Shown: piece after piece, positions 18,496-27,968 of the stretch | Position numbering within the stretch: position 1 is the first letter of the stretch | Layout of the letters: every line of letters begins with the position of its first letter | NCBI GenBank assembly: GCA_964537975.1 | Contig: CAZIDP010000020.1 | Span: 1 to 64,000, forward strand | Length of the DNA: 64,000 nucleotides | Direction of reading: 5' to 3' | DNA from: SCBR16-9 sp964537975 | GTDB taxonomy: Bacteria; Hydrogenedentota; Hydrogenedentia; Hydrogenedentales; SCBR16-9 | The notes under the pieces: model-generated | What the model was told of the DNA's origin: nothing | Database searches by the model: none | Seen by the model: only the letters and a program-made list of their open reading frames with translations | Translations under genes and position numbers: made by a program

Positions 18496-20007
18496 TTAAT
18501 ATCTTTGAAGTAATTCTAACATCTTACGATCCAGTAAATGGCCATGAAATGCTTCATATTCAACATCCTGGCGATTACTGTCCAGGATGCCAAAACTACC
18601 TCGAAAATTCCATAGTGCCCAGCCTATACCCGCACGGGCATATGATTTCAGACAATCTTCCATCCAGTGCAGTGTCACATCGTGCGGGGTATGCTGAAAG
18701 GCACCCCATTCTCCCACCATAACACCCACACCACGCTCCCGCAGGTCTGCCCAGTGTTGGTAGTATGTGTTCCACAGCCAATCGGCATTTTGCGTGATGG
18801 AGGTGGTGATCATTTTAGTATCTGGATCGATCACGATGGGCTGATTTGGCGCACCCCATTGCGGGTAAATGTCGATACTGTCATATTCTATATGGCCGTC
18901 CCCTATCGCAATATGTTTTAACGTAAGCCAATCCCCTTCGACGTTGTCCAGTATCAACGTGTGCTTTCCAGGTGGAATGATAAATTCAACGGGCATGTCG
19001 TATATATTTTGATAACAATTGTATTCGGGGCGATACACCACCTCTTTCCAGGGGCCTTCACCTGGACCTGGGGTAAATACCTGACTGTCAATAACTTCGT
19101 CCTCTTTTATCAGGGCCAATCGGGCAGCCGTGGAAACGGTGCCAACCATAACAGTAAGGGTGACGGGATGGTCAAAGTCACATTGTATGGTTAAAGGCGC
19201 ATGTAATGCCGACTGCATGGGGCCATACAGGAATCCACCGCCTATGCCGGGTATAGGCCATCTTGGTACAGGCCAATTATCAGAACCGGTAATCCAACTT
19301 GCCCGGTAATGGGAAATGCTTGCCGGTTCATAGCCCCGTGTAGCCTGAGCGACTCCCAAGGGTATAGCCTCTTCAACGATAAACTTGCCCCATTCAAGCC
19401 CATCTATGATGACCAGACGCTCCGGGTCTACTGCTCGTATGGCATCCAGAATCTTTGAAACCACCTGGGTATAGGTGTTCTCATCGATGCCATGTGGCTC
19501 ATTAAAGAGATTGAAACTCAGATGTGAGTTGGGAATATCCCTGTAACGCCGGGCAAAATGCTGCCAATGGAGTGCGCAAACACGCTGTGCCTCTGCATCT
19601 TGCCAAAGGTTTGTAGTTTCTTTTGGTTCAGCAACGGTATGACCAGGCGCCCGATGAAAATTTAACGAGACATGGATATTGTATTTTTCGCCATAGGATA
19701 TAGCTTCATCTATTTTCAATAAGGCCGTGTCATCAATTTGCTCCCAGTCGTTATCAAGAATCCAGAAACGATAATCCATTGGAAGCCGCACAAAATTGAA
19801 CCCCAATTCGGAAATTAACTGGAAATCTTTCTCCTGATAACCAATTTCATCTGTCCAATCTCTATGAAACAAGCCTAAAAGATTAAATCCACGCCATTGC
19901 GGCAAGTGGTCAGGAGATGCTTCTGGTAGGATAGACGCTGTGGCGTTCTCTTGATTCTGTGTACCATTCAAAAAGCTACATAGAATTAGTAAGCAATTCA
20001 TGAGCAT
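18496..20007 (-). CDS. GH5-type secreted glycoside hydrolase with inserted beta domain
   Basis: Probable exported endo-glycanase (cellulase family 5). The 503 residues begin with a short hydrophobic leader (MLMNCLLILCSFLNG). The TIM barrel shows the family features: WRGFNLLG, FNFVRLPMDYRFW, LNFHRAPGH, the acid/base glutamate in FNLFNEPHG, and the nucleophile glutamate in VMVGEWGAF. Between the strands around residues 230-370 an extra beta-rich segment is inserted (VTLTVMVGTVSTAARLALI, FIIPPGKHTLILDNV), like a carbohydrate-binding jelly roll inside the barrel. The longest frame starts at 20037, but the ATG at 20007 has AGGAGA 8 bases upstream. A perfect 16-base palindrome lies 54 bases before the start. 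Substrate could be beta-glucan or mannan; not determinable. Confidence 0.85.
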   Translation of the reverse strand: MLMNCLLILCSFLNGTQNQENATASILPEASPDHLPQWRGFNLLGLFHRDWTDEIGYQEKDFQLISELGFNFVRLPMDYRFWILDNDWEQIDDTALLKIDEAISYGEKYNIHVSLNFHRAPGHTVAEPKETTNLWQDAEAQRVCALHWQHFARRYRDIPNSHLSFNLFNEPHGIDENTYTQVVSKILDAIRAVDPERLVIIDGLEWGKFIVEEAIPLGVAQATRGYEPASISHYRASWITGSDNWPVPRWPIPGIGGGFLYGPMQSALHAPLTIQCDFDHPVTLTVMVGTVSTAARLALIKEDEVIDSQVFTPGPGEGPWKEVVYRPEYNCYQNIYDMPVEFIIPPGKHTLILDNVEGDWLTLKHIAIGDGHIEYDSIDIYPQWGAPNQPIVIDPDTKMITTSITQNADWLWNTYYQHWADLRERGVGVMVGEWGAFQHTPHDVTLHWMEDCLKSYARAGIGWALWNFRGSFGILDSNRQDVEYEAFHGHLLDRKMLELLQRY

Positions 20008-20060
20008 ATTGCTGTTCTCCTGATGTTTTGGGATCAATATTCACCAAAATAATGGCTATC

Positions 20061-20076
20061 GGATAAAATTTTATCC
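20061..20076. promoter_or_regulatory. perfect 16-base palindrome, candidate operator
   Basis: GGATAAAATTTTATCC reads identically on both strands. It sits 54 bases upstream of the GH5 start and in the divergent region shared with the Gfo/Idh/MocA gene. It is not followed by a T-run and its neighbours point away from it, so an operator is more likely than a terminator. The regulator is unknown. Confidence 0.4.
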
Positions 20077-20187
20077 TTGATTTTCTGACAACAGTTCAGG
20101 GATTATATCAAAGGTTTCATAGCTACAATTAATTGATGATATGAAATTACCCTTTGCAACTTATTTTGAGTATACTGGGTTGACTAT

Positions 20188-20216
20188 TTTACTTTTTTAT
20201 GTGAATACGTTATGCT
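20188..20216 (+). promoter_or_regulatory. candidate promoter of the Gfo/Idh/MocA gene
   Basis: TTTACT (20188-20193), 17-base spacer, TATGCT (20211-20216). The -10 hexamer is the same as that proposed before the sulfatase. It lies 120 bases before the chosen start at 20338. Confidence 0.3.
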
Positions 20217-20337
20217 GAATGCACCTCATAGCAATGTTATTTGGGGGGAATCACAAGATAGTGATCTGTTTTGGTTCTTATTTCAGTCAATACGTAACAA
20301 TAATTGTCTCAGTTACAAGTTTACAGGAGATTTTGAT

Positions 20338-21585
20338 ATGTCTGAGAAAAGCAGGGGAAGTATGACACGCAGGCAATTTGCGCAAACAACAGCAGCCGCG
20401 GGATTTGCCATTATGGCCAGTCGTTCCGGTATTGCGCAAAACAATGTGGATACATTGAAGTTTGGTGTTATAGGAACAGGTGGCCGTGGGTTCGGTGCTG
20501 GTCTTAATATGTTGCAAGGAAACGACAACGTCAAGTTGATTGCTCTTGCCGATGCCTCGGAAGGCAATCTTCGCGGTAGTCGTGAGCGGTATGAAGCTAT
20601 TGATGATCCAAATATTCGCCCGAAAATCGATATTACCGACGACAAGTGCTTTGTTGGGTTGGATGCATACAAAAAGCTACTGGAAACAGATGTCGACATC
20701 ATTGTCCATGCAACACCACCTTATTGCCGCCCGGTACATATTGAAGCAGCGGTAGACGCGGGCAAGCATGTTTTCACCGAAAAGCCTGCCGCGGTTGATC
20801 CTGTAGGCATCCGCCAGTTTATGCGTGCGGCCAACAAGGCTGAAGAAAAAGGGTTGTCATTTGTCAGTGGTTTCCAGCGTCGGTACCAGACCTCTTATCG
20901 TGACACCGTTGCCAAGATAAAAGATGGTGAAATTGGCGAAATCATGGCTGCACGTGCGTATTGGAACGGATCACTGCCGTTTTCACGTGAGCGGAACGAT
21001 GGAATGACCGATCTTGAGTATCGTCTGTACAACTGGTATAACTACTGCTGGCTTTGTGGCGATAATATTGTCGAACAGCATATCCACAACCTGGATGTCA
21101 TCAACTGGGTTATTGGTGCGCCACCTGTGGCCGTTATTGCATCCGGGGGACGTGCCTGGAAACCTCTTGAAGAGCGATATGGCGATACCTGGGACAGCTT
21201 CTCCTGCGATTTCGAATACGCCAATGGTGTTCATTTGATCAGTATGTCACGTCACTGGAATAACTCACACAATGCTGTGTTTGAAGAAGTCACTGGTGTC
21301 AATGGCAAGAGCAGTTGCCGTGATATGGCTGAAGATGACGTCGATCCCTACATCCAGGAGCACGTGCATCTGGTACGCAGCATCCGGGGTGAAGAACCTT
21401 ATCTGAACGATGGTATTAAAATGGCTGAAAGCACCATGACCGCAATAATGGGCCGAATGGCCGCTTATACCGGTCAACGTATGACCTGGGATGAAGCCCT
21501 TAATTCAGATTTGAGCCTGGTACCAGCAGACTTGTCCTTTGACAAGGATTACCCAGTCGGCCCGATTCCTGTACCTGGAGCATAA
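20338..21585 (+). CDS. Tat-exported Gfo/Idh/MocA-family oxidoreductase
   Basis: NAD(P)-dependent sugar or inositol oxidoreductase of 415 residues. The N-terminus has a twin-arginine signal (MTRRQFAQTTAAAGFAIMAS), so it is probably exported folded with its cofactor. The Rossmann fold begins with FGVIGTGGRG, followed by the family signature TEKPAAVDP around the catalytic lysine, and GFQRRYQ and EQHIHNLDVINWV in the C-terminal substrate domain. The longest frame starts at 20212, but ATG 20338 has AGGAG 8 bases upstream and places the Tat signal near the N-terminus. A strong terminator follows at 21637-21685. Exported Gfo/Idh/MocA proteins are abundant in Planctomycetes-type genomes next to glycan-degrading genes; some act as NAD-dependent glycosidases. 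Substrate unknown. Confidence 0.88.
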   Translation: MSEKSRGSMTRRQFAQTTAAAGFAIMASRSGIAQNNVDTLKFGVIGTGGRGFGAGLNMLQGNDNVKLIALADASEGNLRGSRERYEAIDDPNIRPKIDITDDKCFVGLDAYKKLLETDVDIIVHATPPYCRPVHIEAAVDAGKHVFTEKPAAVDPVGIRQFMRAANKAEEKGLSFVSGFQRRYQTSYRDTVAKIKDGEIGEIMAARAYWNGSLPFSRERNDGMTDLEYRLYNWYNYCWLCGDNIVEQHIHNLDVINWVIGAPPVAVIASGGRAWKPLEERYGDTWDSFSCDFEYANGVHLISMSRHWNNSHNAVFEEVTGVNGKSSCRDMAEDDVDPYIQEHVHLVRSIRGEEPYLNDGIKMAESTMTAIMGRMAAYTGQRMTWDEALNSDLSLVPADLSFDKDYPVGPIPVPGA

Positions 21586-21636
21586 TCTGCCTTTGTAACT
21601 GAATCTGCTGATAATTTATGTAACGTATCATCTTGT

Positions 21637-21685
21637 ATGGACGCATCATCATAGAATATTTAATTCTGAGGTGCGTCCATTTTTA
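21637..21685 (+). terminator. rho-independent terminator
   Basis: Perfect 9-base stem ATGGACGCA (21637-21645) with TGCGTCCAT (21672-21680), an inner AGAAT/ATTCT pairing in the loop, and a run of five T at 21680-21684. It ends transcription of the Gfo/Idh/MocA gene 50 bases after its stop. Confidence 0.8.
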
Positions 21686-21731
21686 ATTGATAATTTTTGG
21701 TTACAGTATCGCCTGAATTGGTTAGGATTAT

Positions 21732-22589
21732 ATGCCTGAACTGCCTTTAACGCCGAATCATATGCTGGGTATTTGCCCAGACAGACCATTTCGCATTTTG
21801 CAATTAACCGACTTCCATTCTGATGTCAGTGAAGTGTTAAATGAGCAGACGCGGGCTCTTGTACTGGGCTTGGTACAAAAGCATCAACCGGATTTTCTGG
21901 CAGTAACCGGTGATATCTGGTGTGGTGATACGCATCCAGATGCAGCACCAATGTGGATGATGCGTGATTTGGCATTTTTGGGTTCATTGGGGGTTCCCTG
22001 GGCATTGATCTGGGGGAATCATGATTATGCCTGGAATATCAACGATGCCTGGCGAAGTATTATGAACACCCCAAACTACCAGGCACCGACAGCTTTTAGT
22101 AACAATCATTTTCGTATCACGCTGGTACCTGATGGTCATGATTGTCCTGTCTGGGATATATATTTTATACATTCAGGACTCCAATGGAATTTACCCGCAG
22201 ATTTTGAGTGGTTGGAAGCAAAGGCAATGCAGTTGCGGGAAGCCCGGGGACAAATTCTTCCAAGCATTGTTTTCTTTCATATCCCCTTGAAGTGTTACCA
22301 GGACGCGGTGGATAGCGGCAAGTACACCGGGATCGCATTGGAGCCTGTTCTGTGTTGGGGCGATGAAGCGGGCACAGGAGCGGATATCATCAAAAGCATA
22401 GGAGGTGTACGAGCCTGTTTTTGTGGACACAGTCACCGGTGCGACTTTCACTTCTTGGAGGGTGATGTTGTTTTTGCCTATGGGCGGGTAACCGGGTATG
22501 GCGGGTATGGTGAAGACATGCCCAGAGGGGGCAAACTGATTCAACTGAACCTTCAAGACAGTACGGTAACCTTCGAAACTGTGTTTTAG
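21732..22589 (+). CDS. calcineurin-like metallophosphoesterase
   Basis: Two-metal phosphoesterase of 285 residues. All motifs of the calcineurin-like family are present: LQLTDFHSD, TGDIWCGD, WGNHDY, FFHIPLKCY and FCGHSHRCDF. The arrangement is that of the purple-acid-phosphatase-like subgroup (as in plant PAP and fungal Dcr2). There is no signal peptide. The start is preceded by TTAGGA 6 bases upstream. It has its own transcription unit: a strong terminator separates it from the oxidoreductase on its left, and it converges with the nitroreductase on its right. The substrate may be a phosphomonoester or diester; nothing nearby decides this. Confidence 0.85.
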   Translation: MPELPLTPNHMLGICPDRPFRILQLTDFHSDVSEVLNEQTRALVLGLVQKHQPDFLAVTGDIWCGDTHPDAAPMWMMRDLAFLGSLGVPWALIWGNHDYAWNINDAWRSIMNTPNYQAPTAFSNNHFRITLVPDGHDCPVWDIYFIHSGLQWNLPADFEWLEAKAMQLREARGQILPSIVFFHIPLKCYQDAVDSGKYTGIALEPVLCWGDEAGTGADIIKSIGGVRACFCGHSHRCDFHFLEGDVVFAYGRVTGYGGYGEDMPRGGKLIQLNLQDSTVTFETVF

Positions 22590-22632
22590 CGTAATAACGT
22601 ATCAAGTTATGTAGAAGGAATGAAGAGCATAC

Positions 22633-22674
22633 AAAAAGAGAAGGACGTCCTTGAACATCCCTGTTCGACGTCCT
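22633..22674 (-). terminator. hairpin, probable terminator on the minus strand
   Basis: AGGACGTC (22642-22649) pairs with GACGTCCT (22667-22674), with an inner GAAC/GTTC pairing. Read on the minus strand the stem is followed by TCTCTTTTT (T-run 22637-22633). It would end transcription from the nitroreductase about 170 bases upstream, and may also slow plus-strand transcripts. Confidence 0.55.
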
Positions 22675-22763
22675 CCTCAGACCCAAGAATCCTGTAACAA
22701 TGCACTGCCATCCACGAGTGAACACTGATATTCGCAATCTTCACCGGCATTGCTCAGGAAATG

Positions 22764-22802
22764 TGACCTCCGTGTCCATTTAAGCGGTTTGACCTCCGTG
22801 TC
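22764..22802. repeat. short direct repeat pair
   Basis: TGACCTCCGTGTC occurs at 22764-22776 and exactly again at 22790-22802, a 26-base period, between convergent genes. No open frame or transposase is nearby. The pattern resembles the internal repeats of some transposon ends but could be a remnant or a protein-binding site. Confidence 0.5.
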
Positions 22803-22844
22803 TTGCCGTCACTCTATCCTTATCGGCAATCTGGAAATGATTCT

Positions 22845-23342
22845 TTAGCGTTGAAACCGTTCCCAGTGTATAACTTCCTTCAAAGTGCGTTTTTGTGGAT
22901 TTGGGATGGTTTCTGGGTATCCCACCGATATCAAACTGACCAGCTTGTAATTTGCAGGTATTTCCACCAATTCACGAATTGGAGCGGTGTATGCTTTCTT
23001 GTCACCTGCGATCCAACATGCCCCCAGACCCAATGCACTTGCTGCCAGCAGTATGTTCTGGGTGGCAGCGCAACCGTCTTCAAGGTAGTAGGTTGAATCT
23101 TCACAAAACACGAGTATACAAACTGGAGCATCCTCAATATGCTTTCCATGATCGGTGGCCAAAGCAATGGTACGGCGCTTATCCGGGTCCGTCACCACCA
23201 CAAATTCCCACGGTTGTACATTGCGTGCGGAAGCTGCCAATCGACCACAATCAACCATTGTTTCGATGGCTTGTTTTGAAACCCCCTTGTCCAGGTAAGA
23301 ACGAACAGAACGACGTGTCCTCATAACTTCCAGTGCATCCAT
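22845..23342 (-). CDS. nitroreductase-family flavoprotein
   Basis: FMN-dependent oxidoreductase of about 165 residues. Family motifs: RTRRSVRSYLDKGV (FMN phosphate contact), AASARNVQPWEFVVVTD, the ACWIAG/LGLGACWI segment near residue 120, and VGYPE at the C-terminus. The length is that of the small nitroreductases. Two starts are possible: ATG 23363 has no Shine-Dalgarno, while ATG 23342 gives the usual family N-terminus MDALEVMRTRRSVR and has GGGGGA at a long 13-base spacing; I chose the latter. The natural substrate is unknown; such enzymes reduce quinones, flavins or nitro compounds in vitro. Confidence 0.85.
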   Translation of the reverse strand: MDALEVMRTRRSVRSYLDKGVSKQAIETMVDCGRLAASARNVQPWEFVVVTDPDKRRTIALATDHGKHIEDAPVCILVFCEDSTYYLEDGCAATQNILLAASALGLGACWIAGDKKAYTAPIRELVEIPANYKLVSLISVGYPETIPNPQKRTLKEVIHWERFQR

Positions 23343-23396
23343 AATAAAATGTAATTCCCCCATTGTTCAGCATGTTAAATTATTAAGTACCATTAT

Positions 23397-25394
23397 TTAT
23401 TGTATCGGAAACTGATCCTGTTGTATAGACCAGGTATCTTTTATCCATACCAGCATTTCATTCGCACCGCGATGTCCCCAGGCATAGTAGGGTATGGCTT
23501 GAAGCAGGACAGCGTGAGCCTGCGACCCATCTTCACTGCCAGCATCTTCCAGATCAACTGGTTCATACCCGTGAAAGATGATTTTGGTGACACCCGCCCA
23601 CATATCCGGTTTGATGGTGTGATGAAACTGCAACGAATGCGATATTTTATTCAATACACTACCTTCGTTATCGGCTCCTTCAACGCAATATACCAAAGGG
23701 CCTCTTTCGATTGCGAAACGGTGCTGGTTGTCCACCACCTCCTCGTGTGCACGTACCAAACGTGGCTCAAACGGAAGTGACAGCAGTACTTCATCGCCAT
23801 TTTCCCACTTTCGTTGAATGCGGGCATAGCCCTGTATAACCTGCGCGTCAACCGGTTCACCATTAATTTTTATCACGGGAAGTGGCATAGGTTCTGTTCC
23901 CAATGTATTCTGGTAGTGATACAGATCACTTGGAACTGGCTTGTCCAATGCCCAACCGGGTATCCGCAGGTGGAGTGTGAATTCAACAGGCATTTCGGTT
24001 TGGATTTTCAAGCTTATATCACCATCCCACGGATAATGAGTAGTTTGCGCCACAATAACAGGTGTGCCGTCTATAGTTATATCTGCTTGATTCGCACCGT
24101 ACAAGTTTACAAATACATCCTGGTTTTTGACAGCATAGAAATACCCCGGCACTTGCGGAAGAAAGCGTACTACATTGACCGGGCAACATGAACAGTCAAA
24201 CCAGGGCAGACGTTCTGCTGCGCCAAAATTAAAGGCCCATTCTCCGTCGGACTCCAGCGGATTTGGATAGAAATAACGGACACCATTCATGTCTACACCA
24301 GAAAGAAAGCCGTTGTACAAGATGCGTTCGAGTATATCTATATATTTGGCATCTTGATGCAGCAAAAACATCTGCCAATTCCAGAAAACATTCCCTATGG
24401 CGGCACAGGTTTCGTTGTATGCTGTTTTGTTGGGCAATTCATAGGCATCACCGAATGCTTCCCCATGATGCCTGCTGCCGATACCCCCGGTAAGGTATAT
24501 TTTTTTGCTTACGACATTATCCCAGATACGATCCATCGCATCTCTGTAAACCTCACTATCAGTAAAACGAGCCATACCGGCAATGGAAGCGTAGTAATAA
24601 ACAGCCCGAACCGCGTGGCCTACAGCCTCAGACTGCGCTGATATAGGTTGGTGGTCTTGAGAATAGGAACCATACAATTCGCGTTCTTGGGCAACTCCCC
24701 GGGCATCTATAAAGAATTGTGCCAATTCAAGATAACGCACATCCCCTGTAACTTCATACAGGCGAATCAGGCCAAGTTCAATTTCCTGATGGCCTGGCGG
24801 ATTCTGGCGTTTACCCGGACCAAACTCTTTCAGTATCAGTTCCGCGTTTTTGAGCGCAATGTCCAGAAAATTACGCTTTCCAGTAGCTTCGAAATGCGCC
24901 GCCGCGGCCTCATACATATGTCCAATATTATATAGTTCATGGCTGCTAACCAGATTCGACCAGCGTTCTTCACCACACATATCCAGTAAACCTGATTGCA
25001 TGATGGTGCGCGCTGTATAGAGGTAACCATCATCTTCCTGGGCTTGTGCGATTTTATAAATCAGGTCATCAAGGTACTGGTCTAATGCTTCGTCATGTTT
25101 TTCTGCCAGTATGTAAGCAGCGCCTTCCATGATCTTGAAAACATCAGAGTCATTAAAAGGAATACCTTCGAAATCGCCTTCTTCAAGACCACCAGCAATG
25201 GCAAAATTGCGGATTCTTCCCGTCTGCTCACACATTTTAAAGTTGTGCGGTAGTGTAATGTTTCGATTGATTTCCAGACGTGGCTTCCAGAAGGTATCCT
25301 GCAATTGCACATGGACTTGCGATACCACAGATGTTGAAGTATCTGCTGCGGCAGGGAACATATTATAAACAAGTAAACCCAAAAGCATAGTCAT
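23397..25394 (-). CDS. GH127-family (DUF1680) glycoside hydrolase, exported
   Basis: Probable beta-L-arabinofuranosidase-type enzyme of 665 residues. A signal peptide is visible (MTMLLGLLVYNMFPAAADTS). The alpha/alpha barrel contains DTFWKPRLEINRNITLP, the family opening, GSRHHGEAFGDAYELPN, the ETCAAIGNVFWNWQM segment with the catalytic-site Glu/Cys, and WFDCSCCPVNVVRFL, whose cysteines coordinate zinc in GH127 with the nucleophilic Cys. The open frame extends to 25439, but ATG 25394 has GGAGA 6 bases upstream. It lies 56 bases downstream of the hybrid sensor kinase on the same strand and is probably co-transcribed with it. GH127 also includes enzymes of other specificity, so the sugar is not certain. 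Confidence 0.9.
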   Translation of the reverse strand: MTMLLGLLVYNMFPAAADTSTSVVSQVHVQLQDTFWKPRLEINRNITLPHNFKMCEQTGRIRNFAIAGGLEEGDFEGIPFNDSDVFKIMEGAAYILAEKHDEALDQYLDDLIYKIAQAQEDDGYLYTARTIMQSGLLDMCGEERWSNLVSSHELYNIGHMYEAAAAHFEATGKRNFLDIALKNAELILKEFGPGKRQNPPGHQEIELGLIRLYEVTGDVRYLELAQFFIDARGVAQERELYGSYSQDHQPISAQSEAVGHAVRAVYYYASIAGMARFTDSEVYRDAMDRIWDNVVSKKIYLTGGIGSRHHGEAFGDAYELPNKTAYNETCAAIGNVFWNWQMFLLHQDAKYIDILERILYNGFLSGVDMNGVRYFYPNPLESDGEWAFNFGAAERLPWFDCSCCPVNVVRFLPQVPGYFYAVKNQDVFVNLYGANQADITIDGTPVIVAQTTHYPWDGDISLKIQTEMPVEFTLHLRIPGWALDKPVPSDLYHYQNTLGTEPMPLPVIKINGEPVDAQVIQGYARIQRKWENGDEVLLSLPFEPRLVRAHEEVVDNQHRFAIERGPLVYCVEGADNEGSVLNKISHSLQFHHTIKPDMWAGVTKIIFHGYEPVDLEDAGSEDGSQAHAVLLQAIPYYAWGHRGANEMLVWIKDTWSIQQDQFPIQ

Positions 25395-25450
25395 ATTACA
25401 TCTCCGAATTATGCAAAATAAATAATTAAGATCATACAAAATTTCACGGG

Positions 25451-27937
25451 TTACATTTCTTTAGATAAGGCAATTCGCATTACATCACCAAGTTCTTGCA
25501 AAGTATAGGGTTTTTGAATAAAACCACACAATCCTTTTCCAACGAAACGTTGTGAAACTTCTTGCTGGTTGTATCCACTGGACATGACACAACGCACACC
25601 TGGATTTATACGTCGCATCTCACGATAAGCTTCTGCACCATCCATATGGGGCATGGTAAGGTCCAGGACGACACAATCGATAGCGTTCTGATGTTCTTTA
25701 TAAAGTGATACAGCTTCCCGGCCATCTTCTGCGGTAATGACATTATATCCAATTCGCTCCAGCATTCGCTTGGCTAAATGTAGTATAACCTCTTCATCGT
25801 CTGCCAGCAGTACAGTTCCTGTTCCCAGATGCTGTTGTTTGGTCTTGTCGTTTTCGTTGGGAGCAGAAACCGAACCAGTGAAATGGGCAGGAAACAGAAT
25901 TTTAAATGTACTGCCTTGCCCTTCCTCAGAATATACTTTAAGCGCACCACGATGTCCACGAACGATACCCATAACAGCAGCCAAGCCCAACCCTCTACCA
26001 GTAAATTTGGTTGTGAAGAATGGGTCAAATATGTTAGATAGTGTTTCGGCATTCATGCCACACCCCGTATCGGCTACTTCCAGGAAGACAAATTTACCTT
26101 CAGGTAAGCCCTCATCCAGAAACACATCACTCAGATAACTTCGATCACACTCCATCACACCGGTACTGACAGAAATAACGCCACTTTTATCAGCGATGGC
26201 ATCTGACGCATTAATAACCAGGTTCATGACAACTTGTCGAATCTGGGTTACATCTCCTTCAATCACAGCGACGTCTCGAGTTAATTGTAAGCGCAACACG
26301 GCTTTTTTCGTAATACTGACTTGCAGCATCTGTGTCATGTCTTCTATGACATCATTTAAATTGATAGCGGAAATAACAAATTTACCTTTACCAGAATATG
26401 CCAGCATTTGTCGGCACAGATCGGCCGCACGACGCGATGCCTTTTCTATTTCACTGAGGTAGACCTGTGCAGGCGATACTGGCGACAAGTCACTTAACGC
26501 CAGGTCCGCATTCCCTAAAATAGCCAGCAATATATTATTAAAATCATGCGCAATACCTCCTGCCAATACACCCAGACTTTCCAGTTTTTGAACTTGCTGC
26601 ATGTGTTGTTCCAAGCGGTGCCGTTCTTCATCTGCCCATTTGCGGTTGGTAATATCATGGACAATACTCAGGCATTGTTTAACCCTACCGGATGGATGGC
26701 GCAGAAATACGATGTCACGACTATAAAACCAGGCACAAGCTTCTTCATCCTTTTTCATAATCCGATACTCAATGGAAAGCACTTGTCTGTCTTGTGCCTT
26801 TAACAAGTGCAACCAATGTGTATGGATTCGTTCAATGTCTTCTGGATGTATAAAACGTTGAATTGCAGACTGCGTAAGGTCTGCGATATTCGTCAGATTC
26901 CATTTCTGTACTTCATCTGGAATTTTATTGATATAAATAACCTGCTTAACATCAAGATCATACACGGCAACATAATCAGGAGTAGTCTGTAAGACTGCAT
27001 CGATAAAACGTTCCCGCTGCTGCATGTGTGTGGTTAATTTTTCACGTGCTTCCAATTCTTTTTGCAGAGCAGTCGTTTTAACGTTAACCTGATGACGTAA
27101 CGACATTGTCCACCCGATAAAAAGAATAACGATTAAAACAATCCCTCCCATAATCCATAGAAAATAGTTCCAGTAAGGCCAAACTGTTTGCTGGCGATGA
27201 AACATTGTAAACCAGTTTTCACGAATTCGGTCGTAGGTACCACTTAATCTGATAGCATTTAAACCTTCATTAATGATATTTAATGTTTCGACATCCTCTT
27301 TAGCTACCGATATGCAATAATCCAGCGGCATCAATGTGAATTCTAGTTCTCGCAAGTTGTCTATGTGATTGGTGCGAATCTCATGCCAGGCAAGTATTCT
27401 AAGTGCCAGGACAGCATCATACTCTCCTTGGGATAACAGGCGAATGGCCATGCCTTGATTACCTACACGAATTATTTCACCTGCCAAGCGTGTCGTCTGC
27501 AGATATTCATCCATAACATCATGTTCTTGGACGATAATGCTTTTCCCACGTAAATCCTCAATGTTTTGGTCAGGCGAATCAATTCTTACAAAAGCACTGT
27601 GGGTAGCAACGATGGTGGGTAAACTAAAATCAAACTCCTGTTCACGGTCAGCAGTGCGGAACATCCCCAAGATACCGTCAATATCTCCACTTCGCAAGGC
27701 ATCTGGTACATCAGTCCAAGAGCGCAATTTTATCTCAAATTGTTGTCCAGTTTCGGCTTGAATAGCTTCAATCAAGTCAACGAGAAATCCTGCCGGACTC
27801 CCTGTGTCATCCAGGTAGGTATATGGAAAATAATGGGCATCACCGTGTAATAGAAGCACTCTTTGGTTTTCAGCTTGAGCGCATACTGGTAATAAGAAAC
27901 CAACTACACATAAAGACAAAAACAGCGCTCGAATCAT
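25451..27937 (-). CDS. hybrid sensor histidine kinase with periplasmic solute-binding sensor
   Basis: Membrane sensor kinase of 828 residues. Order: signal peptide, periplasmic type 3 solute-binding domain (residues about 25-255, YFPYTYLDDTGSPAGFLVDL and the FDFSLPTIVATHSAFV hinge), one transmembrane helix at about 275-295, a PAS-like domain (310-440), HisKA with phospho-acceptor His in GGIAHDFNNILLAILGN, HATPase (MNLVINASDAI, DTGCGMNAETLSNIFDPFF, GRGLGLA), and a C-terminal receiver domain (VLLADDEE, CVVLDLTMPHMDG, SSGYNQQE). No HTH output is attached and no separate response regulator is in the window. TTG 27943 is also possible, but ATG 27937 has AGGAGG at better spacing. A good promoter with an overlapping dyad precedes it, and GH127 follows in the same direction, suggesting sugar-responsive control. 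Confidence 0.92.
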   Translation of the reverse strand: MIRALFLSLCVVGFLLPVCAQAENQRVLLLHGDAHYFPYTYLDDTGSPAGFLVDLIEAIQAETGQQFEIKLRSWTDVPDALRSGDIDGILGMFRTADREQEFDFSLPTIVATHSAFVRIDSPDQNIEDLRGKSIIVQEHDVMDEYLQTTRLAGEIIRVGNQGMAIRLLSQGEYDAVLALRILAWHEIRTNHIDNLRELEFTLMPLDYCISVAKEDVETLNIINEGLNAIRLSGTYDRIRENWFTMFHRQQTVWPYWNYFLWIMGGIVLIVILFIGWTMSLRHQVNVKTTALQKELEAREKLTTHMQQRERFIDAVLQTTPDYVAVYDLDVKQVIYINKIPDEVQKWNLTNIADLTQSAIQRFIHPEDIERIHTHWLHLLKAQDRQVLSIEYRIMKKDEEACAWFYSRDIVFLRHPSGRVKQCLSIVHDITNRKWADEERHRLEQHMQQVQKLESLGVLAGGIAHDFNNILLAILGNADLALSDLSPVSPAQVYLSEIEKASRRAADLCRQMLAYSGKGKFVISAINLNDVIEDMTQMLQVSITKKAVLRLQLTRDVAVIEGDVTQIRQVVMNLVINASDAIADKSGVISVSTGVMECDRSYLSDVFLDEGLPEGKFVFLEVADTGCGMNAETLSNIFDPFFTTKFTGRGLGLAAVMGIVRGHRGALKVYSEEGQGSTFKILFPAHFTGSVSAPNENDKTKQQHLGTGTVLLADDEEVILHLAKRMLERIGYNVITAEDGREAVSLYKEHQNAIDCVVLDLTMPHMDGAEAYREMRRINPGVRCVMSSGYNQQEVSQRFVGKGLCGFIQKPYTLQELGDVMRIALSKEM

Positions 27938-27968
27938 GGGCAACCTCCTCCTGTTCTAAGCACTTCTA

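Noticed and set aside
22764..22802. CRISPR array
   Set aside because: There are only two 13-base repeats with a 13-base spacing, far too short for a CRISPR array, and no cas genes are in the window.
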